A DNA stretch of 64,000 nucleotides, from positions 1,364,001-1,428,000 of the forward strand of contig NZ_CP039253.1 of the NCBI RefSeq assembly GCF_004795915.1. The letters run 5' to 3'. Within the stretch, counting starts at the first letter, position 1. Every line of letters begins with the position of its first letter. This document shows positions 25,638 through 37,603 of the stretch, piece by piece. The position numbers and the translations under genes were made by a program. Below the pieces are notes generated by a model. It had not been told where the DNA came from. It made no database searches and saw only the letters and a program-made list of their open reading frames with translations. The DNA comes from Rhodococcus sp. PAMC28707. Its GTDB lineage: Bacteria; Actinomycetota; Actinomycetes; Mycobacteriales; Mycobacteriaceae.

Positions 25638-26759
25638 GTGTCCGATACCGCCCCGATCGACCCGAGCCCACTTCTCACCCTCCCCGGCGCTGTGCCTTCG
25701 CCCGAAGACTCTGCAGACCATGCCGTGGCCTGGCACTACGGGAACCCCTTCGGTGAGCAACGAGATGCGACATCTGCTGCGGCAGTCATCGACCGCTCCA
25801 ACCGCTTCGTCATAGCGATCAGCGGAGACGAGCGCCTGACCTGGCTCGATACGATTTCCAGCCAACAGGTCCAGAACCTGCCCGACGGCATGTCGGCAGA
25901 GAACCTGAGTCTGGACATCAACGGACGCGTCGAACATCACTTCGTGCAGACCGATCTCGACGGCATCACGTGGATCGACACCGAGGCCGCGAACGGGCCC
26001 GATCTCCTCGCGTTCCTGAAGAAGATGGTGTTCTGGTCCAAAGCCGAGCCTCGGGAAGGCCACGAACTCGCGGTCTTGAGCGTGCTGGGCTCGGACGCGC
26101 AGCGAGTGCTCGGGGCTGCCGGTGCGCCGACCCCCGAGGACGTCTATGCCGCGCTCCCCCTCGAAGGTGGCGGGTTCATCCGGCGGATGCCGTGGCCCGG
26201 CCAGAACGCATACGACCTGCTCGTCCCGCGCACGTCGCTTGCAGCGTGGTTCAAGAAGTTACGCGAGCAGGGCGCGACCCCCGCCGGCACCTGGACATAC
26301 GAGGCGCTGCGGGTCGAGTCGATTCGCCCCCGTGTCGGTATCGACACGGACGAGAAGACCATCCCCCACGAGGTCCGTTGGATCGGCGGAGTTGCCGAAC
26401 TCGGCGCCGTGCATCTGAGCAAGGGTTGCTACCGCGGGCAGGAGACCGTCGCGCGCGTGCACAACCTGGGTCGACCACCCCGCCATCTGGTTCTTCTTCA
26501 TCTCGACGGTTCTGCCGACGGCAGGCCCGAAACGGGGGATCCGGTGACGGCCGGAGGGCGGACCGTCGGCCGGCTCGGCACCGTCGTCGATCACTTCGAA
26601 CTCGGTCCCATCGCGTTGGCTCTGATCAAGAGAACCATTCCTGCCGGCACCGAGTTGGTAGTCGGTCCGTGTGCTGCGTCGATCGACCCGGATTCGATTC
26701 CGAACTACGACGACGTTCAGGCGGGCCGTGCAGCAATCGATCGGCTCCGCGGGAGATAA
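25638..26759 (+). CDS. ygfZ: YgfZ/GcvT-like folate-binding protein
   Basis: Tetrahydrofolate-binding protein of the YgfZ family, which helps iron-sulfur cluster maintenance. The diagnostic KGCYRGQETVARVHNLG segment is present; the Cys of this motif is essential in YgfZ. The full aminomethyltransferase fold is kept (373 residues). GTG 25638 is chosen because a TACTAT -10 lies 7 nt upstream; the frame is open to 25320 but only through repeat array A and the pabC antisense strand. Pairing with a folate-synthesis gene (pabC) fits its folate use. Same position as Rv0811c. Confidence 0.87.
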   Translation: MSDTAPIDPSPLLTLPGAVPSPEDSADHAVAWHYGNPFGEQRDATSAAAVIDRSNRFVIAISGDERLTWLDTISSQQVQNLPDGMSAENLSLDINGRVEHHFVQTDLDGITWIDTEAANGPDLLAFLKKMVFWSKAEPREGHELAVLSVLGSDAQRVLGAAGAPTPEDVYAALPLEGGGFIRRMPWPGQNAYDLLVPRTSLAAWFKKLREQGATPAGTWTYEALRVESIRPRVGIDTDEKTIPHEVRWIGGVAELGAVHLSKGCYRGQETVARVHNLGRPPRHLVLLHLDGSADGRPETGDPVTAGGRTVGRLGTVVDHFELGPIALALIKRTIPAGTELVVGPCAASIDPDSIPNYDDVQAGRAAIDRLRGR

Positions 26760-27015
26760 TCGCAAGACAGGCGAGCTTTGCGTCGCGATGCGTCTTCGTG
26801 ACTCTTTACCGAAGCTACGGGCATTGCCGCAGGCCAGCGGCCCTGACCGGCACCTCTTGACCGGCCATACATATAAGAAGGAATAACGCTACCCGGAGGC
26901 GTATGAGCATCTGGGCCGTTCTCGCGCTAGAGTGTGGTCCAGGAAGAAATACCAAAACCAACGGGGCGCCCAAATTTCCCCAGGCCGCCCCGCAAGTCCG
27001 CGAGGGGGCAACGCC

Positions 27016-27231
27016 ATGGGCCGAGGCAGGGCTAAGGCAAAGCAGACAAAGGTCGCTCGTGAGCTCAAGTACAGCTCTCCAACAACGGACTTGGAGAGTT
27101 TACAAAGAGAACTCTCCGGCGGTTCGTCCAAGTCCCACCGTGGCGGCATTACCTCGGGCGGCATATCCTCCTCGGACGCGGAAAGCTACACCCGCGTCGA
27201 AGAGGATGAATACGAGGACTGGCGACGCTGA
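27016..27231 (+). CDS. DUF3073 family small protein (Rv0810c-like)
   Basis: A 71-residue, very polar protein starting MGRGRAKAKQTKVARELKY, conserved across actinobacteria and of unknown function. The N-terminal basic part is followed by a Ser/Gly-rich middle and an acidic end (VEEDEYEDWRR). GAGGGGG precedes the ATG. It ends just before a very strong terminator. The 256-nt gap upstream holds only a possible TAGAGT -10 near 26930. Confidence 0.8.
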   Translation: MGRGRAKAKQTKVARELKYSSPTTDLESLQRELSGGSSKSHRGGITSGGISSSDAESYTRVEEDEYEDWRR

Positions 27232-27237
27232 CCTGCG

Positions 27238-27290
27238 ATTTATACAACTGAGGGGGAGCCGCACCGCGGCTCCCCCTCAGTTGTATAAAT
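27238..27290. terminator. Bidirectional terminator between DUF3073 and purM
   Basis: A perfect 25-bp stem (27238-27262 with 27266-27290) around a 3-nt loop, A/T-rich at its base so that both exits end in T-rich sequence. It ends the DUF3073 transcript and the long minus-strand purine operon. Confidence 0.93.
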
Positions 27291-27320
27291 TCCCTGCAGT
27301 TGTCATAGGTCGCTTGGCGC

Positions 27321-28421
27321 TCAGAAGCGTGGGTGATTTCCCAGCAGTACGGCGCGATCGGTTGCGACGGTAATGTCCGTCGACTTCTTGACCGTTCCCA
27401 GAGTCCAGCATTCGATGTGTCGTGCAGTCAGGACAGCGAGTGCACGGTCAACGTCTTCGGGCGCCACGATGGCGACCATGCCGACCCCCATATTGAACGT
27501 CTGCTCCATCTCGCTGCGTTCGACGCGTCCACGCTGAGCGATCAGTGAGAACACCGGTGCCGGACTCCACGTTCCACGGTCCAGTTCGGCCACGAGCCCT
27601 GCGGGCATGACGCGTCCCAGGTTGTTCGCCAACCCGCCACCCGTGACGTGACAGAACGTCCGCACCTCGGTCTCGGCAGCCAACGCCAGGCAGTCTTTGG
27701 CATAGATCTTGGTGGGCTCGAGCAGCTCCTCACCGAGAGTGCGGCCGAACTCTTCGACGTGACCGCCGAGATCCATGTGGTTGATCTCGAGCAGAACCTT
27801 GCGTGCAAGGGAGTACCCGTTGGAGTGCAGACCCGAGGATCCCATTCCGATCACGACGTCGCCGGGGCGCACGCGATCGGGGCCCAGAACCGAATCGGCT
27901 TCGACCACGCCTACCCCGGTTGCCGACAGATCGTAGTCTCCGTCTGCCATCAGACCTGGATGCTCGGCCGTCTCGCCTCCGAGAAGCGCACAGCCCGCAA
28001 TGACGCAGCCGTCTGCAATGCCCTTGACGAGCTCAGCGACCATTTCCGGTACTACGCGGCCGACGGCGATGTAATCCTGCAGGAACAGCGGTTCAGCTCC
28101 GCAGACGACCAGGTCGTCGACGACCATCGCCACGAGATCCAATCCGAGGGTGTCGTGCTTGCCCATCGCCTGCGCGACGGCGACCTTGGTGCCTACCCCG
28201 TCTGTCGAGGCGGCGAGAATCGGCTCCCGGTAGTCGCTCTTGAGCGCGAACAGTCCGGCGAATCCGCCAAGACCGCCCATGACCTCGGGTCGACTCGCCT
28301 TCTTGGCGAGGGGGGCGAACAGTTCGACCGCTCGGTCCCCTGCGGCGATGTCGACGCCTGCCGAGGCGTAGGAAGCACCACCAGAGGAGGTTGCGCTCGG
28401 TGGTCGGGTTTCCTCGGTCAT
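27321..28421 (-). CDS. purM: Phosphoribosylformylglycinamidine cyclo-ligase (AIR synthetase)
   Basis: Fifth step of purine synthesis: ATP-dependent ring closure of FGAM to AIR. The 366-residue protein has TYASAGVDI-like SYASAGVDIAAG at the N-terminus, the ATP-binding segment STDGVGTK, the GGETAEHPG motif and FNMGVGM near the end. ATG 28421 (MTEETRPPS) has GGAG in front and fits homologues; two earlier ATGs (28463 and 28472) add unrelated residues. Last gene of the purine operon, 179 nt after purF. Confidence 0.96.
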   Translation of the reverse strand: MTEETRPPSATSSGGASYASAGVDIAAGDRAVELFAPLAKKASRPEVMGGLGGFAGLFALKSDYREPILAASTDGVGTKVAVAQAMGKHDTLGLDLVAMVVDDLVVCGAEPLFLQDYIAVGRVVPEMVAELVKGIADGCVIAGCALLGGETAEHPGLMADGDYDLSATGVGVVEADSVLGPDRVRPGDVVIGMGSSGLHSNGYSLARKVLLEINHMDLGGHVEEFGRTLGEELLEPTKIYAKDCLALAAETEVRTFCHVTGGGLANNLGRVMPAGLVAELDRGTWSPAPVFSLIAQRGRVERSEMEQTFNMGVGMVAIVAPEDVDRALAVLTARHIECWTLGTVKKSTDITVATDRAVLLGNHPRF

Positions 28422-28600
28422 GCGGCTCCAGCCTGTGTGCTCGTACTGTTTGTCTTCGCGCATCGTGCGCATAGTGCGCTCTCACGGTACCGGAGCGGGC
28501 AATCGTCCGGGAACACGACAGACCTAGTCGACTGGTTGTGACGTCGACATCGCCGAATAGGACGTAACGACGATCACACGAGGCTGAAGATCACATGAGA

Positions 28601-30172
28601 CTACGGTCTGCTCAGTGCGCTCGCGTTGGCGTTGTCTGTCTCGGTCTGTTGGCCGGCGGCCGTTGCAAGCATGCCTTCGAGCACATGCTTGCCGAGAGCG
28701 TTGTCCGGCGGAAGGGCGATCGGGTACTCGCCCGTGAAACATGCAGTACAGAGCCTTGATTCGGGCTGCTCCGATGCCGCAACCATCCCCTCTATCGAGA
28801 TGTATCCGAGGGAGTCGGCACCGATGGCCTGACGCACACCTTCGAGGATTCCGTCCCCGGAATCGACGCCGTTGGCGATCAACTCTGCCGGAGAGGCGAA
28901 GTCGATGCCGTAGAAGCATGGCCAACGAACGGGCGGCGACGCGATCCGCACGTGGATCTCGAGTGCGCCTGCCTCACGCAGCATTCGGATGAGGGCGCGT
29001 TGCGTGTTGCCGCGCACGATCGAGTCGTCGACCACGATCAGACGCTTACCGCGAATGACTTCCTTGAGCGGATTGAGCTTGAGCCGAATACCGAGCTGAC
29101 GAATGGTCTGCGACGGCTGGATGAACGTTCGCCCGACGTAGGCGTTCTTCATCAGTCCCTGGCCGTACGGAATGCCGGAGCCCTGTGCGAACCCGACCGC
29201 TGCCGGAGTGCCGCTCTCGGGAACCGGAATGACCAGATCACCCTCGGCGGGGTGTTCCTTCGCGAGCCGTCGACCGATCTCGACCCGAGTGGAGTGCACG
29301 GAGCGGCCGCCGATGACGCTGTCGGGACGGGCCAGGTACACGTATTCGAACACGCAGCCCTTGGGCTCCGGGGAGGCGAAGCGTGAGGATCGAACACCAT
29401 CGGCGTCGATAGCGAGCAGTTCACCAGGCTCGATGTCGCGTACGAAGGCGGCACCGACGATATCGAGTGCAGCCGTCTCACTGGCTACGACCCACCCCCG
29501 ATCGAGCCGCCCCAACGACAGCGGCCGTACGCCATGCGGATCACGCGCGGCGTACAGCGTGTGCTCGTCCATGAAGGTGAGGCAGAATGCGCCCTCGAGC
29601 GTCGGCAACAGTTCCATCGCAGCCTGCTCGATGGTTCGATCGGCGGCCTTGTGGGCCAGCAGGGCTGTCACGACGTCGGAGTCCGACGTCCCGTTGCCCT
29701 GGAGTCGGTCGCTGATGAGACCTGCGTCGCGAGCCCTGGTGGCAAGTTCGGCGAAGTTGACCAGGTTTCCGTTGTGGCCGAGCGCGATGCCCGTCCCGGC
29801 AGTGGTCGTGCGGAAAATGGGCTGCGCGTTCTCCCAGATGACCGAACCGCTCGTGGAGTAGCGGCAGTGTCCGATTGCGACGTGCCCCGGCATGGCGCCG
29901 AGGGTCTGCTCGTCGAATACCTGGCTGACGAGTCCGAGGTCTTTGAAGACCAGCACCTGTGCGCCGTCGGAGACGGCGATACCCGCGGCCTCCTGGCCTC
30001 TGTGTTGCAACGCATACAGACCGTAATAAGTAAGTTTTGCCACATCCTCGCCTGGAGCCCATACACCGAATACACCGCACTCTTCTCGCGGCTCACTTTC
30101 GGGTACATCCAGCGGTTTGCCTACCAAAAGATTCGGACTGTCGACCGACAACTCGGCGTTGGTCACTGGCAC
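28601..30172 (-). CDS. purF: Amidophosphoribosyltransferase PurF
   Basis: First committed enzyme of purine synthesis (PRPP plus glutamine to phosphoribosylamine). The N-terminal glutaminase domain uses Cys32 after an 11-31 propeptide-like stretch ending in EPREE; the motif is CGVFGVW. The C-terminal phosphoribosyltransferase domain has the PRPP loop LIVVDDSIVRGNT. 523 residues with a GTG start preceded by AGGGAG. It follows the SCP-like gene and precedes purM. Confidence 0.97.
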   Translation of the reverse strand: MPVTNAELSVDSPNLLVGKPLDVPESEPREECGVFGVWAPGEDVAKLTYYGLYALQHRGQEAAGIAVSDGAQVLVFKDLGLVSQVFDEQTLGAMPGHVAIGHCRYSTSGSVIWENAQPIFRTTTAGTGIALGHNGNLVNFAELATRARDAGLISDRLQGNGTSDSDVVTALLAHKAADRTIEQAAMELLPTLEGAFCLTFMDEHTLYAARDPHGVRPLSLGRLDRGWVVASETAALDIVGAAFVRDIEPGELLAIDADGVRSSRFASPEPKGCVFEYVYLARPDSVIGGRSVHSTRVEIGRRLAKEHPAEGDLVIPVPESGTPAAVGFAQGSGIPYGQGLMKNAYVGRTFIQPSQTIRQLGIRLKLNPLKEVIRGKRLIVVDDSIVRGNTQRALIRMLREAGALEIHVRIASPPVRWPCFYGIDFASPAELIANGVDSGDGILEGVRQAIGADSLGYISIEGMVAASEQPESRLCTACFTGEYPIALPPDNALGKHVLEGMLATAAGQQTETDNANASALSRP

Positions 30173-30269
30173 TGCTCCCTAAGGGGGACGAGGGCGGGGG
30201 GCGGGGACCAGTCTACGGGCCCACGGCAAGAGGCAACGCATCGTACGTGCTGAGCATTCCCTCGGGGGC

Positions 30270-30671
30270 TCATTCCCGCAGGATCGGCAGCCGCATGATC
30301 GGCAACCAGTGTGCGACGTCACCCGCCCGACTGCCGGAGGCTGTGATGGATCCATCTTTCAGCGCATCGTCGAAGGTGCGGACCCCTGTCGCTATCTGCA
30401 ACCAGGTGTACGGATCTGTCTCGACGACGTTCGGCGGCGTGCCGCGGGTGTGCCGCGGGCCGGTGATGCACTGCACCGCCACGAAGGGCGGAACCCGAAC
30501 CTCCACACTCGAACCCGGTGCGACCTGCGCGAGAGTGCGTACCGTGGTTCGAACTGCATCGGCGAGCGCGGCACGTGAGGGCTTCTCGACGTCCTGGCCT
30601 CTGGTCCAGTCGGCGACGGCCAGCACCGCTTCGCGTACCTGTTCGGGGGTTACGAGTTTGCTCGGCGCCAT
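30270..30671 (-). CDS. Sterol-carrier-family protein (MysB-type, Rv0807-like)
   Basis: A 133-residue protein of the bacterial SCP-like group that accompanies purF in actinobacteria. Visible are a helical N-terminus, the segment SVEVRVPPFVAVQCITGPRHTRGTPPNVVETDP (30-odd residues, strongly conserved) and a C-terminal DWLPIMRLP-like end (HWLPIMRLP). Lipid binding is suggested by family only; its link to purine synthesis is unexplained. It lies in the operon, 97 nt before purF. Confidence 0.75.
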   Translation of the reverse strand: MAPSKLVTPEQVREAVLAVADWTRGQDVEKPSRAALADAVRTTVRTLAQVAPGSSVEVRVPPFVAVQCITGPRHTRGTPPNVVETDPYTWLQIATGVRTFDDALKDGSITASGSRAGDVAHWLPIMRLPILRE

Positions 30672-30684
30672 CGCCCCAGCCTAG

Positions 30685-31272
30685 TTACAGCGGCCTAGTT
30701 CCAGCCAGAACCGCCCCACTGACGTTGACCGACAGATGCAGCAGCGCAGGGGCGAGGACGCTGCCGCTGCGCCGCCGTAGCCACGAGAACATGACCCCCG
30801 CGGCCGCGGTTCCGATCACGGTGCCGACCACCGAATCGCCTGCTGTACGTGCCGGATGAATGTGCCACAGCCCGAAGAACATTGGCGACAGTGCGGGTGA
30901 TACTGCGTCGAACACGCTTCGGAAGACAAGTTCCTCGCACGTGACGGTTCCGAACGGAATGCGAAACAGGATCCACTCGGCGAGGTCGTTGTCGGATGGA
31001 CGCACGCGCTCCAGCCACGACGGTCGGGCCGCGATGACGACTGCGCTTACCACCGGCACAGCGCCGGCCGCGGCTCCCCAGGCGAGCCCCGAACGCCAGG
31101 ACGAACGCCGCGGGCCTGCGGGGCGGATGCCGAGCGTGCGGACGAGGACGGCTGTGCCGACTCCGAACGAGAGATTCGCGAGGGCATTGTGCCGGTCGGA
31201 CAACGCCAACCGCGGCAACACCCAAGCACTCCAGCCCGTGGTCACCGCGCCGAGCACAATCCCGCGGATCAC
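30685..31272 (-). CDS. CPBP family intramembrane metalloprotease
   Basis: Integral membrane protein (195 residues, about five helices) with the three CPBP/Abi motifs: EELVFRSVF, FGLWHIHP and LLHLSVNVSG, which carry the Glu/His metal ligands. Related proteins process CAAX-like peptides or bacteriocin-immunity targets; no substrate is known here. GTG 31272 overlaps the stop of the upstream hydrolase gene by 4 nt (GTGA), which fixes the start. Part of the purine operon. Confidence 0.78.
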   Translation of the reverse strand: MIRGIVLGAVTTGWSAWVLPRLALSDRHNALANLSFGVGTAVLVRTLGIRPAGPRRSSWRSGLAWGAAAGAVPVVSAVVIAARPSWLERVRPSDNDLAEWILFRIPFGTVTCEELVFRSVFDAVSPALSPMFFGLWHIHPARTAGDSVVGTVIGTAAAGVMFSWLRRRSGSVLAPALLHLSVNVSGAVLAGTRPL

Positions 31273-33071
31273 TTTTCCGGGCCGTCCTTGCCCTTGTATG
31301 CGTCCATGACGGCTCGCACACGTTCGGTGTCGGCGGCGGTCCACCCATCGGGGGCGGCGATCGATACCCACCCGTCGAGGACCAGCGTTCCGTAATTGTG
31401 TCCGTGACCGTCCGGGACGCCTGCGGCATTGGTCAGGTCCGCTGCCACCTGCCAGAACGTGACGATCGGGAACCACCGCATATCGGGCAGTCGATCGGGC
31501 CCGGGTGCCTCGGACAGCCAGTCCGGCCGCTCGAACAGTAGGTCCGGCGACCACCAGACGACGGGATCCGACGCGTGCTGTACGTAGAGCACCCGCGGGC
31601 CGTACCAGGGTTGACCCACGGGCGGTATCGCTCCCGAGTTGTCGGCGAAGCGCAGCACCAGACCGTCCGAGTAGACCGGAAGCACTTCCGGGCTGCCCGG
31701 GTCGCGTCGATCCACGAATTGACTCCAGAGGCGATTGGAGTTCGGCGGTCCCACCCACAGCACGCCGTCGGTCGTGTCACGGATGTCGGCCAGACCGTCG
31801 AACGCACCCTCGCCGGCATTGGTGCCGAGGCTTTCGCCGTAGACGTAGAACTTGGGGCGCGTGGCCTCCGGCTCTTGCAGCCAGCGCTCGTGAACCTTGT
31901 CGATGAGTGCCTTGCCTGCCTCCGATGCGATTTCTCGTTCGGCAAGAAAAGAAATCCAGCTCGGAAGATAGGAGTATTGCGCGGCCACCGTGGCCACGTT
32001 GCCGTCGAACATCAATTCGGCTGCTTCGATGGCTGTCGGATTGACCCAGCCCGTCCCCGTCGTGGGTACGACGACCAGGGCGCTACGTTGGAAGGCGCCG
32101 GTTCTTTCGAGTTCGTCGACGACGAGGTCGAGCCGCTCGTCCTGGTTGTCGGCGGATTCCAGTCCGGCGTATGCGCGGATCGGCTCCATTGCGTTCCGTC
32201 CGAGCGCTTGGGTCAACTCGCCGGCGTTCATGCCGCTGGAGACAAAGTTTCGGCCTTCGAATCCGAGTGAGTCCCACGACGCGGCGGACTGCGGACTTCC
32301 GGATCGCTCCGGCCGCGTGGGCTGCATTAGGCCGTCGCGAGTGTCGTCGTTCTGGAGACTGAAGATCGAGTTCGTCACGTCGGACACCGCCCGAAGCAGC
32401 ACGCCTTGAACGAGCGTGACGACGAGAACGACGACCAACACCACACCGATGACGTTGGCGACCTCGCGCGGCATCTTGATCAACTTGTTGATCTGTCGGA
32501 CTACGAGTCGAACGAAGTCACGGAGGACCCGAATCGCCGAGATCAACAAAGCGGCCGTGGCGATACTCAGAGCCCCGGTCCGCAAGTAACCGGTCGTCGT
32601 GGTTCCCTCGGCGTCCATCAGTGCAGCTAGTTCGCGTTGCCAGCCTGCGGAGTAGGCGAGCATCACGAGCGAAGCGAGGACTGCAGCGATCGGGACGAAG
32701 ATCTTCAGGCCCAGCTCGGCTCGTGGCCGCAGCGGCCACCACGAACGTGGCCGCAGAAACACTCGGAGTACCAGCCATCCGACGGCGACACCGAACCCGT
32801 AACCGATCGCCGAATTGATTCCCCCGATGAGGCCCTGGAACAACCAATCTCGGGGCAGGAGCGACGGCGTCAGCGACCAGCAGAAGAACAGTGCACTGAA
32901 GGCGAGGCCGGTGAAGTCGAGCTTCGGCAGACTCCAAAGCCACATGAGAAAGGGATGCGCGAGCGGGGAAGGCATCGAGAACTCGACGGGAATGCGGAGG
33001 TAGTGAGCATGTTCTCGCTCGACTGTGCTCACGACCTCCGTCGCGTCCTCCGATACCTCGCCCCGCGTCAC
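31269..33071 (-). CDS. Membrane-bound alpha/beta-hydrolase (Abhydrolase_9 type)
   Basis: A 600-residue protein with about five membrane helices in the first 240 residues and an outward hydrolase domain in the rest. The nucleophile elbow is GESLGTNAGEGAF, and the domain begins with GFEGRNFVSSGM. This family is typical of mycolata envelopes; substrate and role are unknown. GTG 33071 lies 4 nt after the purL stop and so is co-transcribed; a later ATG (residue 33, MPSPLAHPF) is an alternative start. Confidence 0.75.
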   Translation of the reverse strand: MTRGEVSEDATEVVSTVEREHAHYLRIPVEFSMPSPLAHPFLMWLWSLPKLDFTGLAFSALFFCWSLTPSLLPRDWLFQGLIGGINSAIGYGFGVAVGWLVLRVFLRPRSWWPLRPRAELGLKIFVPIAAVLASLVMLAYSAGWQRELAALMDAEGTTTTGYLRTGALSIATAALLISAIRVLRDFVRLVVRQINKLIKMPREVANVIGVVLVVVLVVTLVQGVLLRAVSDVTNSIFSLQNDDTRDGLMQPTRPERSGSPQSAASWDSLGFEGRNFVSSGMNAGELTQALGRNAMEPIRAYAGLESADNQDERLDLVVDELERTGAFQRSALVVVPTTGTGWVNPTAIEAAELMFDGNVATVAAQYSYLPSWISFLAEREIASEAGKALIDKVHERWLQEPEATRPKFYVYGESLGTNAGEGAFDGLADIRDTTDGVLWVGPPNSNRLWSQFVDRRDPGSPEVLPVYSDGLVLRFADNSGAIPPVGQPWYGPRVLYVQHASDPVVWWSPDLLFERPDWLSEAPGPDRLPDMRWFPIVTFWQVAADLTNAAGVPDGHGHNYGTLVLDGWVSIAAPDGWTAADTERVRAVMDAYKGKDGPEK

Positions 33072-33075
33072 GGCC

Positions 33076-35352
<2,277 letters not shown>

Positions 35353-35444
35353 GAGGAGTGGGGTCCCTTCTTGGAGCGAAATGCCAGCTGAAGTCTATCG
35401 GGCGGGGCCGGGCGCAAGTGTTGTGGGAGCGGCTCGCAGTGTTC

Positions 35445-35529
35445 GCGCGCTCAAAAGCGCGCACCCTTTTTCCCGAGCGCACCCCAGCGCTAGCCGAACA
35501 GCGCGGGGGTCTGCCTCGGAAAAAAGGTG
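35445..35529. terminator. Hairpin cluster between the aminopeptidase gene and purL
   Basis: A perfect 7-bp hairpin (GCGCGCT-CAAA-AGCGCGC, 35445-35462) adjoins a larger imperfect inverted repeat whose arms (35462-35477 and 35515-35529) carry runs of T and A. In the 182-nt gap between two genes read in the same direction, this may cause partial termination within the purine operon. Confidence 0.5.
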
Positions 35530-35534
35530 TTCGC

Positions 35535-36899
35535 TTACTGAGCTGGAGCGAGGAACGCAGCGAGCGCAGCAGCGTAGGCGGAGACGTCGGCTGCACCCAT
35601 CAGCTCGCGCGCCGAGTGCATCGCCAACTGCGCCGCCCCGACGTCGACGGTGGAGATCCCCGTTCGAGACGCGGTGATCGGTCCGATGGTCGATCCGCAC
35701 GGCAGATCGGCGCGGTGAACGTAGCGTTGCATAGTCACCCCGGCTTGATCGCAGGCCAACGCGAAAGCCCCGGCGCCCACGGAATCCGTTGCGTACCGCA
35801 GATTTTGATTCACCTTGAGCACCGGCCCGCCGCCGAGCTCGATGCGGTGCGCGGGCTCGTGTCGGTCCGGGTAGTTCGGGTGCGTCGCGTGCGCCATATC
35901 GCCTGAGGCACAAATAGATCCGGCCATCGTCCGCAAGAACTGCTCGCGTCCGCCGCCGCGGCCGAGCACGATTCGCTCGAGCACGGTGTTCAGCAGATCG
36001 GAGAATGCTCCGCGGTCCGACATGCTGCCGACCTCTTCGTGGTCGAAGAGCGCCAACACCGGGGTGACGTTCGTGGGGTTCTCCACTGCGGCGATCAAGG
36101 CCTGTGTTCCGGCGTAACAGGTGCCCTGGTTGTCCAGGCGCGGCGCGCTGACGAGTTCGGATTCGACGCCGACGATTGCGCTCGGAGCCAGGTCGTGTGT
36201 CATGAGTTCCCAGCCGAGCACAGCCGATGGGTCCACTCCCTCGCGTTCGGCGACGTAGGAGAGAAAGGACCGTGGTGAGCGTCCGATCCCCCAGATCGCG
36301 TTGACGTGGCGCTGCGGATCGAGTGTGACGCCCTTGCGGTCCTCGGACAGGTGGATAGCCAACTGCGGGACACGCAGGATCGGCTCGTCCACCTTCACCA
36401 GTACCTCGCGTAGGGCGTTGCCGTCACGGACGCTGAGGCGGCCGGATATCCCGAGGTCGCGGTCGAGCCAGGAGTTGAGCCAAGCCCCGCCGTACGGTTC
36501 GAGCCCGACCATCTGCCAGCCTGCCGACTCGAGGTCCGGATGCTGCTTGACCCGCAGGTTGGGGCTGTCGGTATGGCCGCCGACGATGCGGAACGGGCCA
36601 GGAGTGGAGCCTGCGGAACGACCGGAATCAGGAGTGGAGCCTGCGGAACGACCGGAATCAGGAGTGGAGCCTGCGGAACGACCGGAATCACGAGATTCGC
36701 TCTCGGTGCTCCACGCCACCAGCGAACCACCGCGGATCAGGTAGTACCTGCCCTCAGCGGTCGGCCATCCTTCGGTCTCTTCGACCCGAACGAAGCCGAC
36801 CTCCTCCAATTGCACTGCCACTGTTCGACACACGTGGAAGGGCGATGGTGAGACGTCGATGAAGTTGCACAGACCGGCAGCGGACGCTTGAGTCGACAT
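35535..36899 (-). CDS. apeB: M18 family aminopeptidase with in-frame tandem repeat insertion
   Basis: Cobalt/zinc aminopeptidase of family M18 (aspartyl aminopeptidase type), cytosolic, trimming acidic N-terminal residues from peptides. Metal ligands lie in [12 protein letters not shown] (His109) and near DHEEVGS and [15 protein letters not shown]. Just before the first motif, residues 71-100 are three exact copies of [10 protein letters not shown], encoded by repeat array B (36601-36690); M18 enzymes normally have only a short link here. The product is 454 residues. ATG 36899 is preferred over 36908 because CACAAT lies 7 nt before it. Between purQ and purL in the purine operon. Confidence 0.9.
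   Translation of the reverse strand: MSTQASAAGLCNFIDVSPSPFHVCRTVAVQLEEVGFVRVEETEGWPTAEGRYYLIRGGSLVAWSTESESRDSGRSAGSTPDSGRSAGSTPDSGRSAGSTPGPFRIVGGHTDSPNLRVKQHPDLESAGWQMVGLEPYGGAWLNSWLDRDLGISGRLSVRDGNALREVLVKVDEPILRVPQLAIHLSEDRKGVTLDPQRHVNAIWGIGRSPRSFLSYVAEREGVDPSAVLGWELMTHDLAPSAIVGVESELVSAPRLDNQGTCYAGTQALIAAVENPTNVTPVLALFDHEEVGSMSDRGAFSDLLNTVLERIVLGRGGGREQFLRTMAGSICASGDMAHATHPNYPDRHEPAHRIELGGGPVLKVNQNLRYATDSVGAGAFALACDQAGVTMQRYVHRADLPCGSTIGPITASRTGISTVDVGAAQLAMHSARELMGAADVSAYAAALAAFLAPAQ
36601..36690 (-). repeat. Tandem repeat array B: three exact 30-nt units inside the aminopeptidase gene
   Basis: Three identical 30-nt units (36601-36630, 36631-36660, 36661-36690). On the plus strand each is GGAGTGGAGCCTGCGGAACG plus ACC and the tail GGAATCA. 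The 23-nt core is identical to that of array C. The array is in frame and encodes three [10 protein letters not shown] repeats on the minus strand. Confidence 0.97.
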
Positions 36900-36925
36900 G
36901 GGGACCATTGTGGCAGTCGAGCAGG

Positions 36926-37603
36926 TCAGGCCGAGACGATCGCGTCGAGCGCCGAGTAGAAGATGCCCAGACCGTCGTCGCTCGGGCCGGTGAGGGGCTC
37001 GGTGGCGTGCTCGGGATGCGGCATGAGTCCGACGATGCGACCGTTGGCCGAGGAGATACCGGCGATTGCGCGTTGCGAACCGTTAGGGTTGGAACCGCTG
37101 TAGCGGAACACGACCCGGCCTTCGCCCTCGAGCTCGTCGAGAACCTCTTCGGAGGCCTGGAATCGACCTTCGGCGTTCTTGACGGGGATGAGGATCTCGG
37201 CGCCGGCCTCGTAGCGCGAGGACCATGCGGTGTTGCTGTTCTCCACCTTCAGCCACTGGTCGCGGCACACGAAGTGCAGATCCTCGTTACGCGTCAGAGC
37301 GCCTGGCAGCAGCCCGGCCTCGCAGAGAATCTGAAAACCGTTGCAGATACCGAGGACGGGCATGCCGCCTTCTGCTGCCTTGACGACGGATTCCATGACG
37401 GGTGCGAACCGGGCGATGGCGCCGGCGCGCAGATAGTCACCGTAGGAGAAGCCGCCCGGAACGACGACCGCGTCGACGTTCTTCAGGTCGGCGTCCGCGT
37501 GCCACAAGCTGACGGCCTCGCCGCCTGCCAACGTCACCGCGCGGGAGGCGTCGACGTCGTCGAGAGTTCCAGGAAAGGTGATGACACCGATGCGAGTGCT
37601 CAT
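36926..37603 (-). CDS. purQ: Phosphoribosylformylglycinamidine synthase glutaminase subunit PurQ
   Basis: Class I glutaminase that supplies ammonia to PurL. The nucleophile Cys is in GICNGFQIL, and the catalytic His/Glu pair lies in MPHPEHA. 225 residues, typical. The ATG overlaps the purS stop by 4 nt. It ends 27 nt before the aminopeptidase start. Confidence 0.97.
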   Translation of the reverse strand: MSTRIGVITFPGTLDDVDASRAVTLAGGEAVSLWHADADLKNVDAVVVPGGFSYGDYLRAGAIARFAPVMESVVKAAEGGMPVLGICNGFQILCEAGLLPGALTRNEDLHFVCRDQWLKVENSNTAWSSRYEAGAEILIPVKNAEGRFQASEEVLDELEGEGRVVFRYSGSNPNGSQRAIAGISSANGRIVGLMPHPEHATEPLTGPSDDGLGIFYSALDAIVSA

